Notes: generated by a model not told the origin, from the letters alone. 64,000 nucleotides of DNA from Neisseria subflava (GCF_003044935.1 NZ_POXP01000001.1:186001-250000); one strand, 5' to 3'; positions 27,207 to 37,217 are shown, counted from the stretch's first letter. Program-made: numbers and translations.

Positions 27207-28001
27207 TTACAGATAAAAATTCTTGCCGTTGTTTTGATTGTTGGCTTTCAAATCAGCAAGCATCCGTTTGAAGTCCAAGCCGTATTTTTCGCTTAATTTT
27301 TCGGCGCGTTTTTTCAGGTTGTCGAGATTTTGTTCTTTAGGGCTGCTTTGGAATGCCATGACCGCTACGTTGCCGTGGCTCTCGGCAGGCAGCTCGAGTA
27401 CGCGGCCGTCAAAGACGTTGAGCAGGCGTTCGACAAAGCGTTGATAACGCTGGTCGCCACTCCACCAGTTGGTGACAAATACGCCGTCTGGAGAGAGGGC
27501 ATTGCGGCAGTCTTGGAAGAAGGGCTCTTCCACCAAAGCATCGATAATCTGTTCGCCGTCAAAACCATCTACCAAAATCACATCGGTATTGTGGCGGAAC
27601 ACTTTAATATATTCCGCGCCATCCGCCTCGATAATTTCAAAATTTTCGCCTTCGTGCGGCAATTCAAACAGGCTGCGCGCCACGGCGATGACTTGCGGAT
27701 TGATGTCAATGGCGGTTTGCTTAGTGTGGGGCAGATAGCTGTCTATCCAACGGGCAAACGAGCCTCCGCCCAAGCCGATTTGGGTGATGTGTTTGGGCGG
27801 GGTTTCTACAAACAGCAGCCAACCCATCATGGCGCGGCTGTACGACAACACCAGCTCGGACGGATGATCGACATTCATGGAGCTTTGAATGGTGTCGCTG
27901 CCCAAGTGTAGGGAACGGATATTGACTTCTTCGGAAATGCCGACTTCGGGCAGATGGGATTTGGCTGGGCGCAGGCGGCGGTAAGGATGGCGGGGTGGCA
28001 T
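27207..28001 (-). CDS. Spermidine synthase-like methyltransferase-fold protein
   Basis: The 264-aa protein has the Rossmann fold of polyamine aminopropyltransferases: ITQIGLGGGSFARWI (nucleotide-binding glycine loop), QTAIDINPQVIAVAR and FEIIEADGAEYIK. The usual catalytic block YDVIIVDSSDP is replaced by TDVILVDGFDGEQ, and no speD-like gene is adjacent. True spermidine synthesis is therefore uncertain, and the protein may be an atypical SpeE homologue. The following gene on this strand is the hydrolase, 39 bases downstream. Confidence 0.82.
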   Translation of the reverse strand: MPPRHPYRRLRPAKSHLPEVGISEEVNIRSLHLGSDTIQSSMNVDHPSELVLSYSRAMMGWLLFVETPPKHITQIGLGGGSFARWIDSYLPHTKQTAIDINPQVIAVARSLFELPHEGENFEIIEADGAEYIKVFRHNTDVILVDGFDGEQIIDALVEEPFFQDCRNALSPDGVFVTNWWSGDQRYQRFVERLLNVFDGRVLELPAESHGNVAVMAFQSSPKEQNLDNLKKRAEKLSEKYGLDFKRMLADLKANNQNNGKNFYL

Positions 28002-28070
28002 GGGTGCAGATGGAAAGATATAAAAGGCGTTATTTTAACAGAAACAATGATGTTTTGCGCTGGGGCGGTT

Positions 28071-28082
28071 TTCAGACGGCCT
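28071..28082. repeat. Single DUS
   Basis: TTCAGACGGCCT in the spacer between the divergent spermidine-synthase-like gene and the tRNA operon. Confidence 0.85.
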
Positions 28083-28176
28083 TTGAGTGTGTTGGATGGA
28101 AAGATAAGGCATGTATTTAATTTTCTTTAAAATCATTGGTTTTTATAATTTCGTGAGTAACTTTGTTTTAAAATGC

Positions 28177-28205
28177 TTGCCAAGATGGGAACTTATCGGC
28201 ATAAT
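28177..28205 (+). promoter_or_regulatory. Sigma70-type promoter for the tRNA-Thr pair
   Basis: The -35 box TTGCCA (28177-28182) and -10 box CATAAT (28200-28205) are separated by exactly 17 bases. Transcription should start a few bases before the first tRNA at 28218. Confidence 0.72.
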
Positions 28206-28217
28206 GCCGACTTCCTT

Positions 28218-28293
28218 GCCGGTATAGCTCAGTTGGTAGAGCACCTGACTTGTAATCAGGGGGTCCCGAGTTCGACTCTTGGTGCCGGCACCA
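28218..28293 (+). tRNA. tRNA-Thr(TGT), first copy
   Basis: A 76-nt cloverleaf with the CCA end encoded. The acceptor stem GCCGGTA pairs with TGCCGGC. The D-loop is AGCTCAGTTGGTAGAGC, the anticodon loop CTTGTAA with TGT at 28251-28253, and the T-arm carries GTTCGACTC. It reads ACA codons. Confidence 0.97.
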
Positions 28294-28329
28294 GTTAAAG
28301 ACTGATGGTGCCGCAAGGCATTTCAGTAA

Positions 28330-28405
28330 GCCGGTATAGCTCAGTTGGTAGAGCACCTGACTTGTAATCAGGGGGTCCCGAGTTCGACTCTTGGTGCCGG
28401 CACCA
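28330..28405 (+). tRNA. tRNA-Thr(TGT), second identical copy
   Basis: All 76 bases are identical to the copy at 28218-28293, with a 36-base spacer between them. The anticodon TGT is at 28363-28365. The pair is cotranscribed from the upstream promoter and ended by the GC-rich hairpin at 28410. Confidence 0.97.
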
Positions 28406-28409
28406 ATTA

Positions 28410-28439
28410 AAAGCCCGATTGTGAAAGCAGTCGGGCTTT
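28410..28439 (+). terminator. Rho-independent terminator of the tRNA operon
   Basis: AAAGCCCGA (28410-28418) pairs with TCGGGCTTT (28431-28439) and runs into TTTT. This is one of the few terminators here not built from uptake sequences. Confidence 0.88.
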
Positions 28440-28533
28440 TTGCTTATGCTTTGATATTTTAAAAGCAGACCTTATAATACCGCGTTTCCATTACAACAAA
28501 GGGCTGCCCGTCGGGCGGAACACACAAAACACC

Positions 28534-29325
28534 ATGATTACCGTAAACACTTTGCAAAAAATGAAAGCAGAGGGCGAGAAAATCGCCATGCTGACCGCTT
28601 ATGAATCCAGCTTTGCCGCGCTGATGGACAATGCCGGCGTAGATGTACTGCTGGTAGGCGATTCTTTGGGCATGGCGGTGCAAGGTCGTCAGTCCACGTT
28701 GCCGGTGAGCTTGCAGGATATGTGCTACCACACTGAATGCGTGGCTCGCGGCACTAAAAATGCCATGATTGTCAGTGATTTGCCGTTTGGCGCATATCAG
28801 CAGAGCAAAGAGCAGGCATTTGCGGCGGCGGCAGAGTTGATGGCGGCCGGCGCGCATATGGTCAAGCTCGAAGGCGGTGTCTGGATGGCGGAGACCACTG
28901 AATTTCTGCAAATGCGCGGTATCCCTGTTTGCGCCCACATCGGCCTGACTCCGCAATCCGTGTTTGCATTCGGCGGCTATAAAGTACAAGGCCGCGGCGA
29001 TAAGGCGGAAGCGTTGCTCAACGACGCCAAAGCGCATGATGCGGCAGGTGCGGCAATCGTATTGATGGAATGCGTTCCTGCAGAGTTGGCGAAAAAAGTA
29101 ACCGAAACCGTTTCTTGCCCGACCATCGGTATTGGTGCAGGCGTGGATTGCGACGGTCAGGTTTTGGTGATGCACGATATGCTCGGCATTTTCCCCGGTA
29201 AAACCGCCAAATTCGTGAAAAACTTTATGCAGGGCAAAGACAGTGTTCAAGCTGCGGTCAAAGCCTATGTGGATGAAGTCAAAGCAAAAACGTTCCCATC
29301 TGTCGAACATACGTTTGCCGGATAA
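28534..29325 (+). CDS. panB: 3-methyl-2-oxobutanoate hydroxymethyltransferase
   Basis: PanB makes ketopantoate from ketoisovalerate and methylene-tetrahydrofolate, the first step of pantothenate synthesis. The 263-aa protein has the family blocks [38 protein letters not shown] (metal-binding Asp), [11 protein letters not shown] and [21 protein letters not shown]. It is followed by panC with a DUS terminator in between, so the two may be transcribed separately. Confidence 0.97.
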   Translation: MITVNTLQKMKAEGEKIAMLTAYESSFAALMDNAGVDVLLVGDSLGMAVQGRQSTLPVSLQDMCYHTECVARGTKNAMIVSDLPFGAYQQSKEQAFAAAAELMAAGAHMVKLEGGVWMAETTEFLQMRGIPVCAHIGLTPQSVFAFGGYKVQGRGDKAEALLNDAKAHDAAGAAIVLMECVPAELAKKVTETVSCPTIGIGAGVDCDGQVLVMHDMLGIFPGKTAKFVKNFMQGKDSVQAAVKAYVDEVKAKTFPSVEHTFAG

Positions 29326-29335
29326 AATAAAAACC

Positions 29336-29365
29336 AGGCCGTCTGAAACTTATTTCAGACGGCCT
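29336..29365 (+). terminator. DUS inverted-pair terminator after panB
   Basis: AGGCCGTCTGAA (29336-29347) pairs with TTCAGACGGCCT (29354-29365), followed by TTTTT. Confidence 0.85.
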
Positions 29366-29444
29366 TTTTAATGAATAAAAGCGTATAATCGGCGCGTGAT
29401 TTCCGTTGATGAAACAGCGGAAAAGATAAAGGATTTTTCAAACC

Positions 29445-30281
29445 ATGCAAATTATTCATACGATTAAAGAATTGCGCGAGTGGCGCAAAACTGCCGGAAA
29501 AGTGGCATTTGTGCCGACCATGGGCAATCTGCACGAAGGCCATCTTGCGCTGGTGCGCGAAGCGAAAAAACGTGCTGATAACGTTGTGGTCAGCATTTTT
29601 GTCAACCGTCTGCAATTCGGACAAGGCGAAGATTTCGACAAATATCCGCGCACTTTGCAACAAGATGCCGACAAATTGGCAGGTGAGGGCGTTGCCGTCG
29701 TGTTCGCGCCTGATGAAAAAGAGCTGTATCCGAATGTGGAACAGCGTTTCAATGTCGAGCCTCCGCACCTGCAAAACGAATTGTGCGGCAAATTCCGTCC
29801 GGGCCATTTCCGCGGCGTGGCGACCGTTGTAACCAAGTTGTTCAATATTGTTCAACCCGATACCGCCTGTTTCGGCAAAAAAGACTATCAGCAGCTGGCG
29901 ATTATCAAAGGCTTTGTCGAAGACTTGAACTTCAATATCGACATTGTTCCTGTCGATACCGGCCGCGCTTCAGACGGCCTGGCACTTTCCAGCCGCAACC
30001 AATATTTGAGCGAAGCAGAGCGCGCAGAAGCGCCACGCCTCTATCAAGAGTTGCAAAACATTGCCTCCGCCCTGAAAAACGGCAATCTGGATTACGCCCA
30101 GCTTGAGGCCGAATGTATCCGCCGTTTGACCGATACCGGCTGGGTGGTTGATTACGTTGAAATCCGCCATGCACACAGCTTGGCAGTGGCTCATGTTGGC
30201 GATAAAGAATTGGTGGTGCTTGCCGCCGCCCGTTTGGGTACCACGCGCCTGATTGATAATTTGGAAGTGGCTTTGGCTTAA
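29445..30281 (+). CDS. panC: Pantothenate synthetase
   Basis: PanC condenses pantoate and beta-alanine using ATP. The 278-aa protein shows the HIGH-like block [20 protein letters not shown], the Asn in [21 protein letters not shown] and the KMSKS-like [11 protein letters not shown]. No panD gene for beta-alanine supply is present in the window. An uptake sequence (near 29971) is read as part of the coding region (SDGLA). Confidence 0.97.
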   Translation: MQIIHTIKELREWRKTAGKVAFVPTMGNLHEGHLALVREAKKRADNVVVSIFVNRLQFGQGEDFDKYPRTLQQDADKLAGEGVAVVFAPDEKELYPNVEQRFNVEPPHLQNELCGKFRPGHFRGVATVVTKLFNIVQPDTACFGKKDYQQLAIIKGFVEDLNFNIDIVPVDTGRASDGLALSSRNQYLSEAERAEAPRLYQELQNIASALKNGNLDYAQLEAECIRRLTDTGWVVDYVEIRHAHSLAVAHVGDKELVVLAAARLGTTRLIDNLEVALA

Positions 30282-30298
30282 AACCAAGCTGCTGTTAA

Positions 30299-30330
30299 AG
30301 GCCGTCTGAAACCTGTTTTTCAGACGGCCT
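30299..30330 (+). terminator. DUS inverted-pair terminator after panC
   Basis: AGGCCGTCTGAA (30299-30310) pairs with TTCAGACGGCCT (30319-30330), with AAC/GTT extensions. Confidence 0.8.
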
Positions 30331-30349
30331 GTTTCAAAGGGGTTAAATC

Positions 30350-31300
30350 ATGAAACAAAAAGCTTTAATCTTGCTTTTTCTGCTGGCTGGGGCCGCTCAT
30401 GCCAATGACAGTATGGGTACGGTCAGTACAAGCGGCATCAAATATCTGAAAAATCCGCATATCGATATGCAGAGCGAAGATTTGCACATCAGCGAAAGGC
30501 AAATCCGCGTGCATTACAAGTTTAAGAACACCTCCTCGCAAGACATTACTGAAACTGTTCTTTTTCCTTTGCCCATCGTTCCTGCGGCTACAGTTTCCGA
30601 CTTTGCCGACACCAAGGGCTTGGTTGACAGCTTCCGCATTTACGTCAACGGCAAATCTGTCCGCCCGCAAGCCCACGTCCGCGCCTATTTTGAACGGCGT
30701 AACGGCTCGCTGGTGGACGTGACCGCCGATTTGAAAAAATGTGGTTTGAGCGATCAGGAGTTGATGCACCCGTGGACACAAAACAAAGATGCCGAAAAGC
30801 TTAATAAGAAAATTCGTACTTGCAGCTCGCCTAAAATCAAATCCTTGCTTCCAGCCAGCGAATTGAACACAATGGGCTGGACGTATTGGTCGGCGCAGAT
30901 TATTTACAGCTGGAAGCAAACCTTTAAAGCCAACGCCGTAACCGAAATCAAACACCAATACACCCCGCTGGTCGGCGGCAGCTTCCTGCCTTCGCTTAAA
31001 GCCAAAGACAGCAAAGCATTCATAGATGAGTACTGCATGGATGAAAACTTCCTTAAAAACTTTAAAAATGTGAAAGGAGGTTCAAAGGTCTATCACCATT
31101 TGGGCTATGTCCTGACCACAGGTGCCAACTGGGCAAAACCTATCGGTAAATTCACTTTGACCATAGACCGCGAGCCCAATACTGTGTTGTCACTCTGCTG
31201 GGACAAATCCTTGCGCAAAGTAGGGCCGAACCGCTTCCAAGCAGTCAAAGAAAATTTCCTGCCGAAGAAAGACTTGGACATTATTTTCGTTTATGACTAA
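30350..31300 (+). CDS. DUF4424-like exported protein
   Basis: The 316-aa protein has a signal peptide (MKQKALILLFLLAGAAHA, cleavage before NDS). The mature N-terminus, DSMGTVSTSGIKYLKNPHID followed by MQSEDLHISERQIRVHYKF, matches the DUF4424 pattern of periplasmic proteins with a beta-rich domain. The function is unknown. Several cysteines (for example KKCGLSD, RTCSSPK, EYCMDE and LCWDK) could form disulfides in the periplasm. ATG 30350 follows AAGGGG. Confidence 0.78.
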   Translation: MKQKALILLFLLAGAAHANDSMGTVSTSGIKYLKNPHIDMQSEDLHISERQIRVHYKFKNTSSQDITETVLFPLPIVPAATVSDFADTKGLVDSFRIYVNGKSVRPQAHVRAYFERRNGSLVDVTADLKKCGLSDQELMHPWTQNKDAEKLNKKIRTCSSPKIKSLLPASELNTMGWTYWSAQIIYSWKQTFKANAVTEIKHQYTPLVGGSFLPSLKAKDSKAFIDEYCMDENFLKNFKNVKGGSKVYHHLGYVLTTGANWAKPIGKFTLTIDREPNTVLSLCWDKSLRKVGPNRFQAVKENFLPKKDLDIIFVYD

Positions 31301-31320
31301 TCTTATTCGGTATATATAAA

Positions 31321-31358
31321 AGGTCGTCTGAAAGCTTATTTAGGTTTTCAGACGGCCT
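31321..31358 (+). terminator. DUS inverted-pair terminator with one AGGTCGTCTGAA arm
   Basis: AGGTCGTCTGAA (31321-31332, the form typical of the N. mucosa/sicca group) pairs with TTCAGACGGCCT (31347-31358) through one G-T or C-A mismatch. It ends 40 bases before mutS. Confidence 0.75.
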
Positions 31359-31397
31359 TTTGTTACAATAACGCTTTTGCGTTTCTAAGGTTTTTCC

Positions 31398-33998
31398 ATG
31401 TCCAAACCCACCGTTTCCCCGATGATGCAGCAGTATCTCGCCATCAAATCGCAACACGCCGACAAGCTGGTGTTTTACCGCATGGGCGATTTTTATGAGT
31501 TGTTTTTGGATGACGCAGTGGAGGCGGCAAAGCTGTTGGACATTACCCTGACCACGCGCGGGCAGATGGACGGCGTGCCGATTAAGATGGCGGGTGTGCC
31601 GTTTCATGCGGCGGAGCAGTATCTTGCGCGACTGGTTAAGATGGGCAAAAGCGTGGCGGTGTGCGAGCAGGTGGGCGAAGTTGGCGCGGGTAAAGGGCCG
31701 GTAGAGCGCAAAGTCGTGCGCATCGTAACGCCCGGCACGCTGACTGACGCGGCGTTTTTGGAAGACAAGGAAACCAACCGCATTGTAGCGGTGAACGCAG
31801 ACAAGAAAAACGTTGCCATCGCATGGGCTTCTTTGCAAAGCGGCGAATTCAAAACCAAGCTGACGACGGCGGACAAACTTGCCGACGAGCTGGCGCGTTT
31901 GCAGGCGGCGGAAATCCTGTTGCCCGAAGGCAAAAGCCTTCCTGACGGTTTTCAGGCAACCTCCTCCAACATCACGCGCCTGAACTCGTGGCAGTTTGCC
32001 GCCGACGCGGGCGCGAAATTGTTGACCGAATATTTCGGCTGCCAAGACCTGCACGGCTTCGGTTTGGACGGCAAAGAACACGAAGCCGCCGTCGGCGCGG
32101 CGGGCGCGCTGTTGAACTACATCCGCCTGACGCAAAACCTGATGCCGCAACACCTCGACGGCATTTCGCTTGAAACCGACAGCCAATATATCGGCATGGA
32201 CGCCGCCACGCGCCGCAATCTCGAAATCACGCAAACCCTCTCCGGTAAGAAATCTCCGACCCTGTTTTCCATACTTGACGGTTGCGCCACCCACATGGGC
32301 AGCCGCCTCTTGGCACTCTGGCTGCACCACCCCTTACGCAGCCGCGCCCATATCCGCGCCCGCCAAGAAGCCGTTGCCGCATTGGGTTCACAAAACGAAA
32401 CCTTGCAAGGCCGTCTGAAAAACATCGCGGACATCGAACGCATCGCCGCCCGCATCGCCGTCGGTAACGCCCGCCCGCGCGATCTTGCCGCCCTGCGCGA
32501 CAGCCTGTTTGCCCTGTCCGAAATCGAATTGTCCGCCGAGGGTAGCAGTCTCTTAGAAACCCTCAAAGCCGTTTTCCCCGAAACCCTGCCCGTCGCCGAA
32601 ACCCTCAAAGCCGCCGTAATGCCCGAACCTGCCGTCTGGCTCAAAGACGGCGGCGTTATCAACCAAGGCTATTCGGCAGAACTTGACGAGTTGCGCCACA
32701 TCCAAAACCACGGCGACGAATTCCTGCTCGACCTCGAAGCGCGCGAACGCGAACGCACCGGCCTCTCCACCCTCAAAGTCGAGTTCAACCGCGTCCACGG
32801 CTTCTACATCGAGCTATCCAAAGTTCAAGCTGAACAAGCCCCCGCCGACTACCAACGCCGCCAGACCCTGAAAAACGCCGAACGCTTCATCACTCCTGAA
32901 CTCAAAACCTTCGAAGACAAAGTCCTGACCGCGCAAGAGCAGGCATTGGCACTGGAAAAACGCCTGTTTGAAGCCCTGCTGAAAGAAGTTCAGACGGCCT
33001 TGCCGCAGCTTCAAAAAGCAGCCAAAGCCGCCGCCGCCCTCGACGTACTTTCTACGTTTGCCGCCATTGCCGCTGAACGCGGCTTCGTTTGTCCTGAGTT
33101 CGCCGACTACCCCGTCATCCATATCGAAAACGGCCGCCATCCCGTCGTCGAGCAACAAGTGCGCCACTTTACCGCCAACCACACACGCCTCGACCACAAA
33201 CACCGCCTCATGCTCCTGACCGGCCCCAATATGGGCGGCAAATCCACCTACATGCGCCAAGTTGCCCACATCGTTCTCATGGCGCACACCGGCAGCTTCG
33301 TGCCTGCCGATGCCGCCCAAATCGGTCCCATCGACCAAATCTTTACCCGTATCGGCGCATCGGACGATTTAGCTTCCAATCGCTCGACCTTCATGGTCGA
33401 AATGAGCGAAACCGCCTACATCCTCCACCACGCCACCGAGCAATCCCTCGTCCTCATGGACGAAGTCGGTCGCGGCACTTCGACTTTTGACGGCCTCGCC
33501 CTTGCCCAAGCCATTGCCGAACATTTGCTGCAAAAAAACAAATCCTTCAGCTTCTTCGCCACCCACTATTTCGAGCTGACCAAACTGCCTGAAGCCCATG
33601 CAACCGCAGTCAATATGCACCTTTCGGCGCTCGAGCAAGGACAAGACATCGTCTTCCTCCACCACATCGAGCCAGGTCCTGCCAGCAAAAGCTACGGTAT
33701 CGCCGTCGCCAAACTCGCAGGTCTGCCCAACCGCGCTTTGAAATCGGCTCAAAAGCATTTAAACGATTTGGAAAACCAAGCTGCCGCCAACCGTCCGCAG
33801 TTGGATATTTTCAGCGCCATGCCGTCTGAAAATGGGGAGGATGAGGAAGGGAAAGAACAAGAAGTTGAGCCTGTTGATAATTTGCAGACCAATGAATTGA
33901 CTGAAGCGTTGGCGCAAATTCAGCCCGACAACCTCACGCCGCGCGAAGCCTTGGATGCCTTGTATCGTTTGAAAGATATCTGCAACAAGGCGTCGTAA
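31398..33998 (+). CDS. mutS: DNA mismatch repair protein MutS
   Basis: MutS recognises mismatches and starts repair with MutL. The 866-aa protein has the mismatch-binding Phe-X-Glu motif in [11 protein letters not shown] (residues 29-36), the clamp and lever domains, and the ATPase with Walker [15 protein letters not shown] and Walker [20 protein letters not shown]. The C-terminus ([17 protein letters not shown]) is the dimerisation segment. An AT-form uptake sequence near 33822 lies in the variable linker before that segment. Confidence 0.97.
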   Translation: MSKPTVSPMMQQYLAIKSQHADKLVFYRMGDFYELFLDDAVEAAKLLDITLTTRGQMDGVPIKMAGVPFHAAEQYLARLVKMGKSVAVCEQVGEVGAGKGPVERKVVRIVTPGTLTDAAFLEDKETNRIVAVNADKKNVAIAWASLQSGEFKTKLTTADKLADELARLQAAEILLPEGKSLPDGFQATSSNITRLNSWQFAADAGAKLLTEYFGCQDLHGFGLDGKEHEAAVGAAGALLNYIRLTQNLMPQHLDGISLETDSQYIGMDAATRRNLEITQTLSGKKSPTLFSILDGCATHMGSRLLALWLHHPLRSRAHIRARQEAVAALGSQNETLQGRLKNIADIERIAARIAVGNARPRDLAALRDSLFALSEIELSAEGSSLLETLKAVFPETLPVAETLKAAVMPEPAVWLKDGGVINQGYSAELDELRHIQNHGDEFLLDLEARERERTGLSTLKVEFNRVHGFYIELSKVQAEQAPADYQRRQTLKNAERFITPELKTFEDKVLTAQEQALALEKRLFEALLKEVQTALPQLQKAAKAAAALDVLSTFAAIAAERGFVCPEFADYPVIHIENGRHPVVEQQVRHFTANHTRLDHKHRLMLLTGPNMGGKSTYMRQVAHIVLMAHTGSFVPADAAQIGPIDQIFTRIGASDDLASNRSTFMVEMSETAYILHHATEQSLVLMDEVGRGTSTFDGLALAQAIAEHLLQKNKSFSFFATHYFELTKLPEAHATAVNMHLSALEQGQDIVFLHHIEPGPASKSYGIAVAKLAGLPNRALKSAQKHLNDLENQAAANRPQLDIFSAMPSENGEDEEGKEQEVEPVDNLQTNELTEALAQIQPDNLTPREALDALYRLKDICNKAS

Positions 33999-34007
33999 AT
34001 AACTCAA

Positions 34008-34019
34008 AGGCCGTCTGAA
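34008..34019. repeat. Single DUS
   Basis: AGGCCGTCTGAA ten bases after the mutS stop, without a partner. Confidence 0.85.
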
Positions 34020-34035
34020 ACAGGGGAAATATATA

Positions 34036-34887
34036 ATGAGTTTTACTGATATTACCGTGGTTGGTATTACCGGCGCAGATTCTTATACCGAGGGCACGAT
34101 GTATGCCATTATCCGCAGCTGTGCCGAATTGCCTGGAAGCCGTGGATTGCTGATCAGCCCGAGCTGTCCTCAAGGTTTGCCGGAAAATATCCGACATCAG
34201 CTTTGCCGGAAATTCGGTTATCTGGAATACAATCTGTTTGTTTTGTACCAACTGATGTATTACATTGATACGGATTATTGTTTGATTGTTCAAAATGACG
34301 GATGGGTGCTGAACGGTCAAAACTGGCAGGATGCCTATCGGGAATATGACTATATCGGCGCACCTTTGCCGATTTTGTTGGAAACCGAAGCAGACGGGCA
34401 GTTTTTCCTGAAGGGAACAGACCAATATTTGGCCAAACAACATCTGATTCAGACTTCTCCGAATTTGGACGAGCCGCAGAACGGCGGTTTCAGCCTGCGC
34501 AGCAGACGGCTTTTAACCATGCCGCGACAACTGGGTTTAAATGTAGAAATCCGACCGCCTTTACCGCCGAAAGACGAAAAAATTGCCGATATGGAATGGC
34601 TGATACAGCTGCACCACGAAGATATGTTTTTGACGGCGCAACACCGTTATAGATTGCAGGACTTGGGTTTGAAATTCGCGCCTCCGGATATTGCTACGCA
34701 ATTTTCTTCAGAAACACTGTTTATCAATCGAATGAGGAATGTCCCTTTAGAGCGCGTCTTTGGGGCACACTGGATGGGCAATGTGGTCTTGACCAGCTGC
34801 AACCGTGTCCGGTTTGCCCAATTGAATGGTGATGAGTTGGAAACATTCTCCCGTTTTTTTAGAAATTTGGGTTATGAATGTGAATAA
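34036..34887 (+). CDS. DUF5672-like protein (glycosyltransferase-related)
   Basis: The 283-aa cytoplasmic protein has YCLIVQNDGWVLNGQNWQDA, EYDYIGAPLP, NGGFSLRSRRLL, HEDMFLTAQHRYRLQDLGLK and FAPPDIATQFSSE. This series matches DUF5672 proteins, which resemble GT-A type glycosyltransferases (the QNDG block in place of a DXD motif). The sugar and acceptor are unknown. It stands alone between mutS and a DUS terminator, outside any obvious polysaccharide cluster. Confidence 0.78.
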   Translation: MSFTDITVVGITGADSYTEGTMYAIIRSCAELPGSRGLLISPSCPQGLPENIRHQLCRKFGYLEYNLFVLYQLMYYIDTDYCLIVQNDGWVLNGQNWQDAYREYDYIGAPLPILLETEADGQFFLKGTDQYLAKQHLIQTSPNLDEPQNGGFSLRSRRLLTMPRQLGLNVEIRPPLPPKDEKIADMEWLIQLHHEDMFLTAQHRYRLQDLGLKFAPPDIATQFSSETLFINRMRNVPLERVFGAHWMGNVVLTSCNRVRFAQLNGDELETFSRFFRNLGYECE

Positions 34888-34891
34888 AGTA

Positions 34892-34917
34892 AGGTCGTCT
34901 GAAAGTTCAGACGGCCT
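34892..34917. terminator. Compact DUS terminator with one AGGTCGTCTGAA arm
   Basis: AGGTCGTCTGAA (34892-34903) and TTCAGACGGCCT (34906-34917) are two bases apart and followed by TTTTT. Convergent position between the DUF5672-like gene (+) and the DUF4198-like gene (-). Confidence 0.78.
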
Positions 34918-34930
34918 TTTTCAATGGCTG

Positions 34931-35767
34931 TTAATGTTGATGATGGTGGGCATGGCGTGCGGCCGCGCGGTTGGTGCCGACAGGCACAATCAGCGTTGCG
35001 TAAGTATTGTCTTTCTGACATACGCTTTTATCGCCATAATCGCTCTCGTTCACCACTTTGATTTTCCACAAGCCGTCAATCAGCGTAATCACATTGACCA
35101 CGCCGTTTTTATCGGTTTTGCCGGAGAAGCCCTGAGGCTCGCGGTGGTCATGGGTTGATTCCAAGTCCATTTCGGCCAAAGTGTCCGAGCTGGCGGTAAC
35201 GGTGGCTTTAACCAAAGGCTCTCCTTTGTACAGGACTTTGACCGGCAAAATACCGCCGGCTTTGACTGCGTTCGGATTTTTCAGCGGAACCAGTTCCAGC
35301 TCTTGGCCGATAGGGCGGGTCAATACCGCTTCATCGACTGCGCCGTTGCCCACGTGGACGAAACTCTTGCCGAACATTTGCGATTGTTCGCAATAGGTGG
35401 CACCGGCCAGCTGTTTCAAGGTTTGCTGTTTCCAGCCGTCTTGGTTTTTCGACCAGAAAGTCGGTTGGTAGGTCGCGCTGACCCAGTAGGAGCCTGCGGG
35501 CAGGGCGGCTTTGGAAACGTATTGATAGTTTTCGCCCTTATTTACCAAATCAACGGTTTTCTTTGAGCTGTCGGTCAATTGCAGCGGTTTGAAAATATGC
35601 ACGCGGTCATCGGCGATTTTTTCGACATTGGGGAAGTCGTGGCTGTAACCCAAATCCGCATGCAGGATTTTGCCGGCAGGCTGATGTGTCGGTGCGGCCA
35701 CCCAAACATCGTGTGCCTGTGCCACTGCGCCCAATCCCAGCAATCCTAAAAGCATCCATTGTTTCAT
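34931..35767 (-). CDS. DUF4198-like periplasmic protein with His-rich tail
   Basis: The 278-aa exported protein has a signal peptide (MKQWMLLGLLGLGAVAQA) and the mature start HDVWVAAPTHQPAGKILHAD. This matches DUF4198 (NikK-like) proteins linked to nickel/cobalt handling, in which the N-terminal His after cleavage can bind metal. It ends with a His-rich tail (ARHAHHHQH) and has an internal STHDHREPQG. A metal-related role is inferred. It is divergent from the sulfate-binding protein gene. Confidence 0.8.
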   Translation of the reverse strand: MKQWMLLGLLGLGAVAQAHDVWVAAPTHQPAGKILHADLGYSHDFPNVEKIADDRVHIFKPLQLTDSSKKTVDLVNKGENYQYVSKAALPAGSYWVSATYQPTFWSKNQDGWKQQTLKQLAGATYCEQSQMFGKSFVHVGNGAVDEAVLTRPIGQELELVPLKNPNAVKAGGILPVKVLYKGEPLVKATVTASSDTLAEMDLESTHDHREPQGFSGKTDKNGVVNVITLIDGLWKIKVVNESDYGDKSVCQKDNTYATLIVPVGTNRAAARHAHHHQH

Positions 35768-36148
35768 AGTTTCTACACTCCATTTTGTTGTTGAATGAAA
35801 GGCCTTGTATTTTGGCGAGTAGAAACATTACTCTTATTTGCATTTTTTGTAAATAATAAGAACTATATTTTTTAATTATAAATAATTATTTATATTGAAT
35901 TTTCAGACGGCCTGAAGTATTAGGTAATGCTGTTTGCAACGTATGTTTATCCTGTGTAAATAGTTGCTTTAATCTTTATCTAATTAATTTATATACAATT
36001 TATTGTGATGTTTATCTGAGTGGGCATTTTTTCCCATCTTCAGCCCGGATTGTATATAACCAAAACTGATAAACGCGAAAGCAAACATTATTTCCAGTTT
36101 GCATCCAATCCCGATAAAGTGCTCCCATATTTTCAACAGGAGCCGACC
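35768..36148. other. AT-rich divergent intergenic region between the DUF4198-like gene and sbp
   Basis: About 380 bases without a convincing gene. The part from 35840 to 36010 is very AT-rich, with short palindromes such as AATAATTATT near 35881. A single DUS lies at 35902-35913. The region must hold the promoters of both flanking genes, but I cannot assign boxes with confidence. An open frame running into sbp from 36020 has no RBS and no similarity. Confidence 0.6.
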
Positions 36149-37204
36149 ATGAATATCCGTACGCTTTCTTTTGCCGCATTAACCGCCGCGCTGGCTTTGA
36201 GCGCGTGCTCGCCAAAAGCCGAACAATCCGCCGACAATGCTTCTCAAGCTGCCGGAGGTAAGGGGAGCGAAGTCAAATTGCTGAATGTCTCCTACGATGT
36301 CGCCCGTGATTTTTATAAAGAATACAATCCTTTATTTGTCAAAGAATTTGCCGAAAAAAACGGCGGGCAGTCGGTTGAAGTCCAACAATCGCACGGCGGC
36401 TCCAGCAAGCAGGCTTTGGCTGTCGCCAACGGTTTGGCTGCCGATGTGGTGACCATGAACCAGACTTCCGATATCGAGCTTTTGGTGAAAAAAGGTTTGG
36501 TCAAAGCCGATTGGAACACGCGCCTGCCGGACAATGCCGTGCCTTATACCAGCAATGTCGTTTTCTTGGTGCGCAAAGGCAATCCAAAACACATCCAAGA
36601 CTGGGGCGATTTGGCCAAAGACGGCGTGCAAATCGTTTTGGCGAACCCGAAAACCACCGGTAACGGCCGCTACGCCTTTTTGGGTGCGTACGGTTATGGT
36701 TTGAAAGTCAATAACGGCGATGAAGGCAAAACCAAAGATTTTGTGGCCGCATTGCTGAAAAACACGCCGGTATTTGAAAACGGCGGCCGCGCAGCAACGA
36801 CGACTTTCAGCCAACGCCATATCGGCGATGTTTTGGTTACCTTTGAAAATGAGGCCAACTACGTCAGCAAAAAGCTGACCCAAGACCAGTTTGAAATCGT
36901 CTATCCGAGCTACACCATTCTTTCCGAAGCGCCGGTTGCCGTCGTGGACAGCGTGGTCGATAAAAAAGGCACACGCGCCGCTGCCGAAGCCTATCTGCAA
37001 AACCTCTGGAGCGAACCGGCCCAAGAGTTGGCCGCCAATCTTTACCTGCGTCCGCGCAATGCCGAAGTGTTGGCCAAACACAAAGCCGACTTCCCCGATA
37101 TTGAAACTTTCAATCCGAATGAGAAATTTGGTCCGTGGGAAGAAATCATGAAAAAATTCTTTGCCGATGGCGGATTGTTTGACCAGCTTTCCAGTAAAAA
37201 ATAA
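36149..37204 (+). CDS. sbp: Sulfate ABC transporter substrate-binding lipoprotein
   Basis: The 351-aa protein has a lipoprotein signal MNIRTLSFAALTAALALSAC with the acylated Cys at residue 20, so it is probably membrane-anchored on the periplasmic side. The SBP_bac fold shows LLNVSYDVARDFYKEYNPLF, SHGGSSKQA, ADVVTMNQTSDIELL and NPKTTGNGRYAFLGAYGYG, typical of sulfate/thiosulfate-binding proteins. ATG 36149 follows CAGGAG. No cysTWA permease genes are adjacent; cysH lies 1.2 kb downstream beyond dinB. Confidence 0.93.
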   Translation: MNIRTLSFAALTAALALSACSPKAEQSADNASQAAGGKGSEVKLLNVSYDVARDFYKEYNPLFVKEFAEKNGGQSVEVQQSHGGSSKQALAVANGLAADVVTMNQTSDIELLVKKGLVKADWNTRLPDNAVPYTSNVVFLVRKGNPKHIQDWGDLAKDGVQIVLANPKTTGNGRYAFLGAYGYGLKVNNGDEGKTKDFVAALLKNTPVFENGGRAATTTFSQRHIGDVLVTFENEANYVSKKLTQDQFEIVYPSYTILSEAPVAVVDSVVDKKGTRAAAEAYLQNLWSEPAQELAANLYLRPRNAEVLAKHKADFPDIETFNPNEKFGPWEEIMKKFFADGGLFDQLSSKK

Positions 37205-37217
37205 GGCTTAAACATAG

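Noticed and set aside
31281-32330. 349-codon minus-strand frame opposite mutS
   Set aside because: mutS on the plus strand has all family motifs; the antisense frame has none.
34121-34887. Polysaccharide or LOS biosynthesis cluster around the DUF5672-like gene
   Set aside because: Neighbours are mutS and a DUF4198-like gene; no other glycosyltransferase or sugar gene is present.
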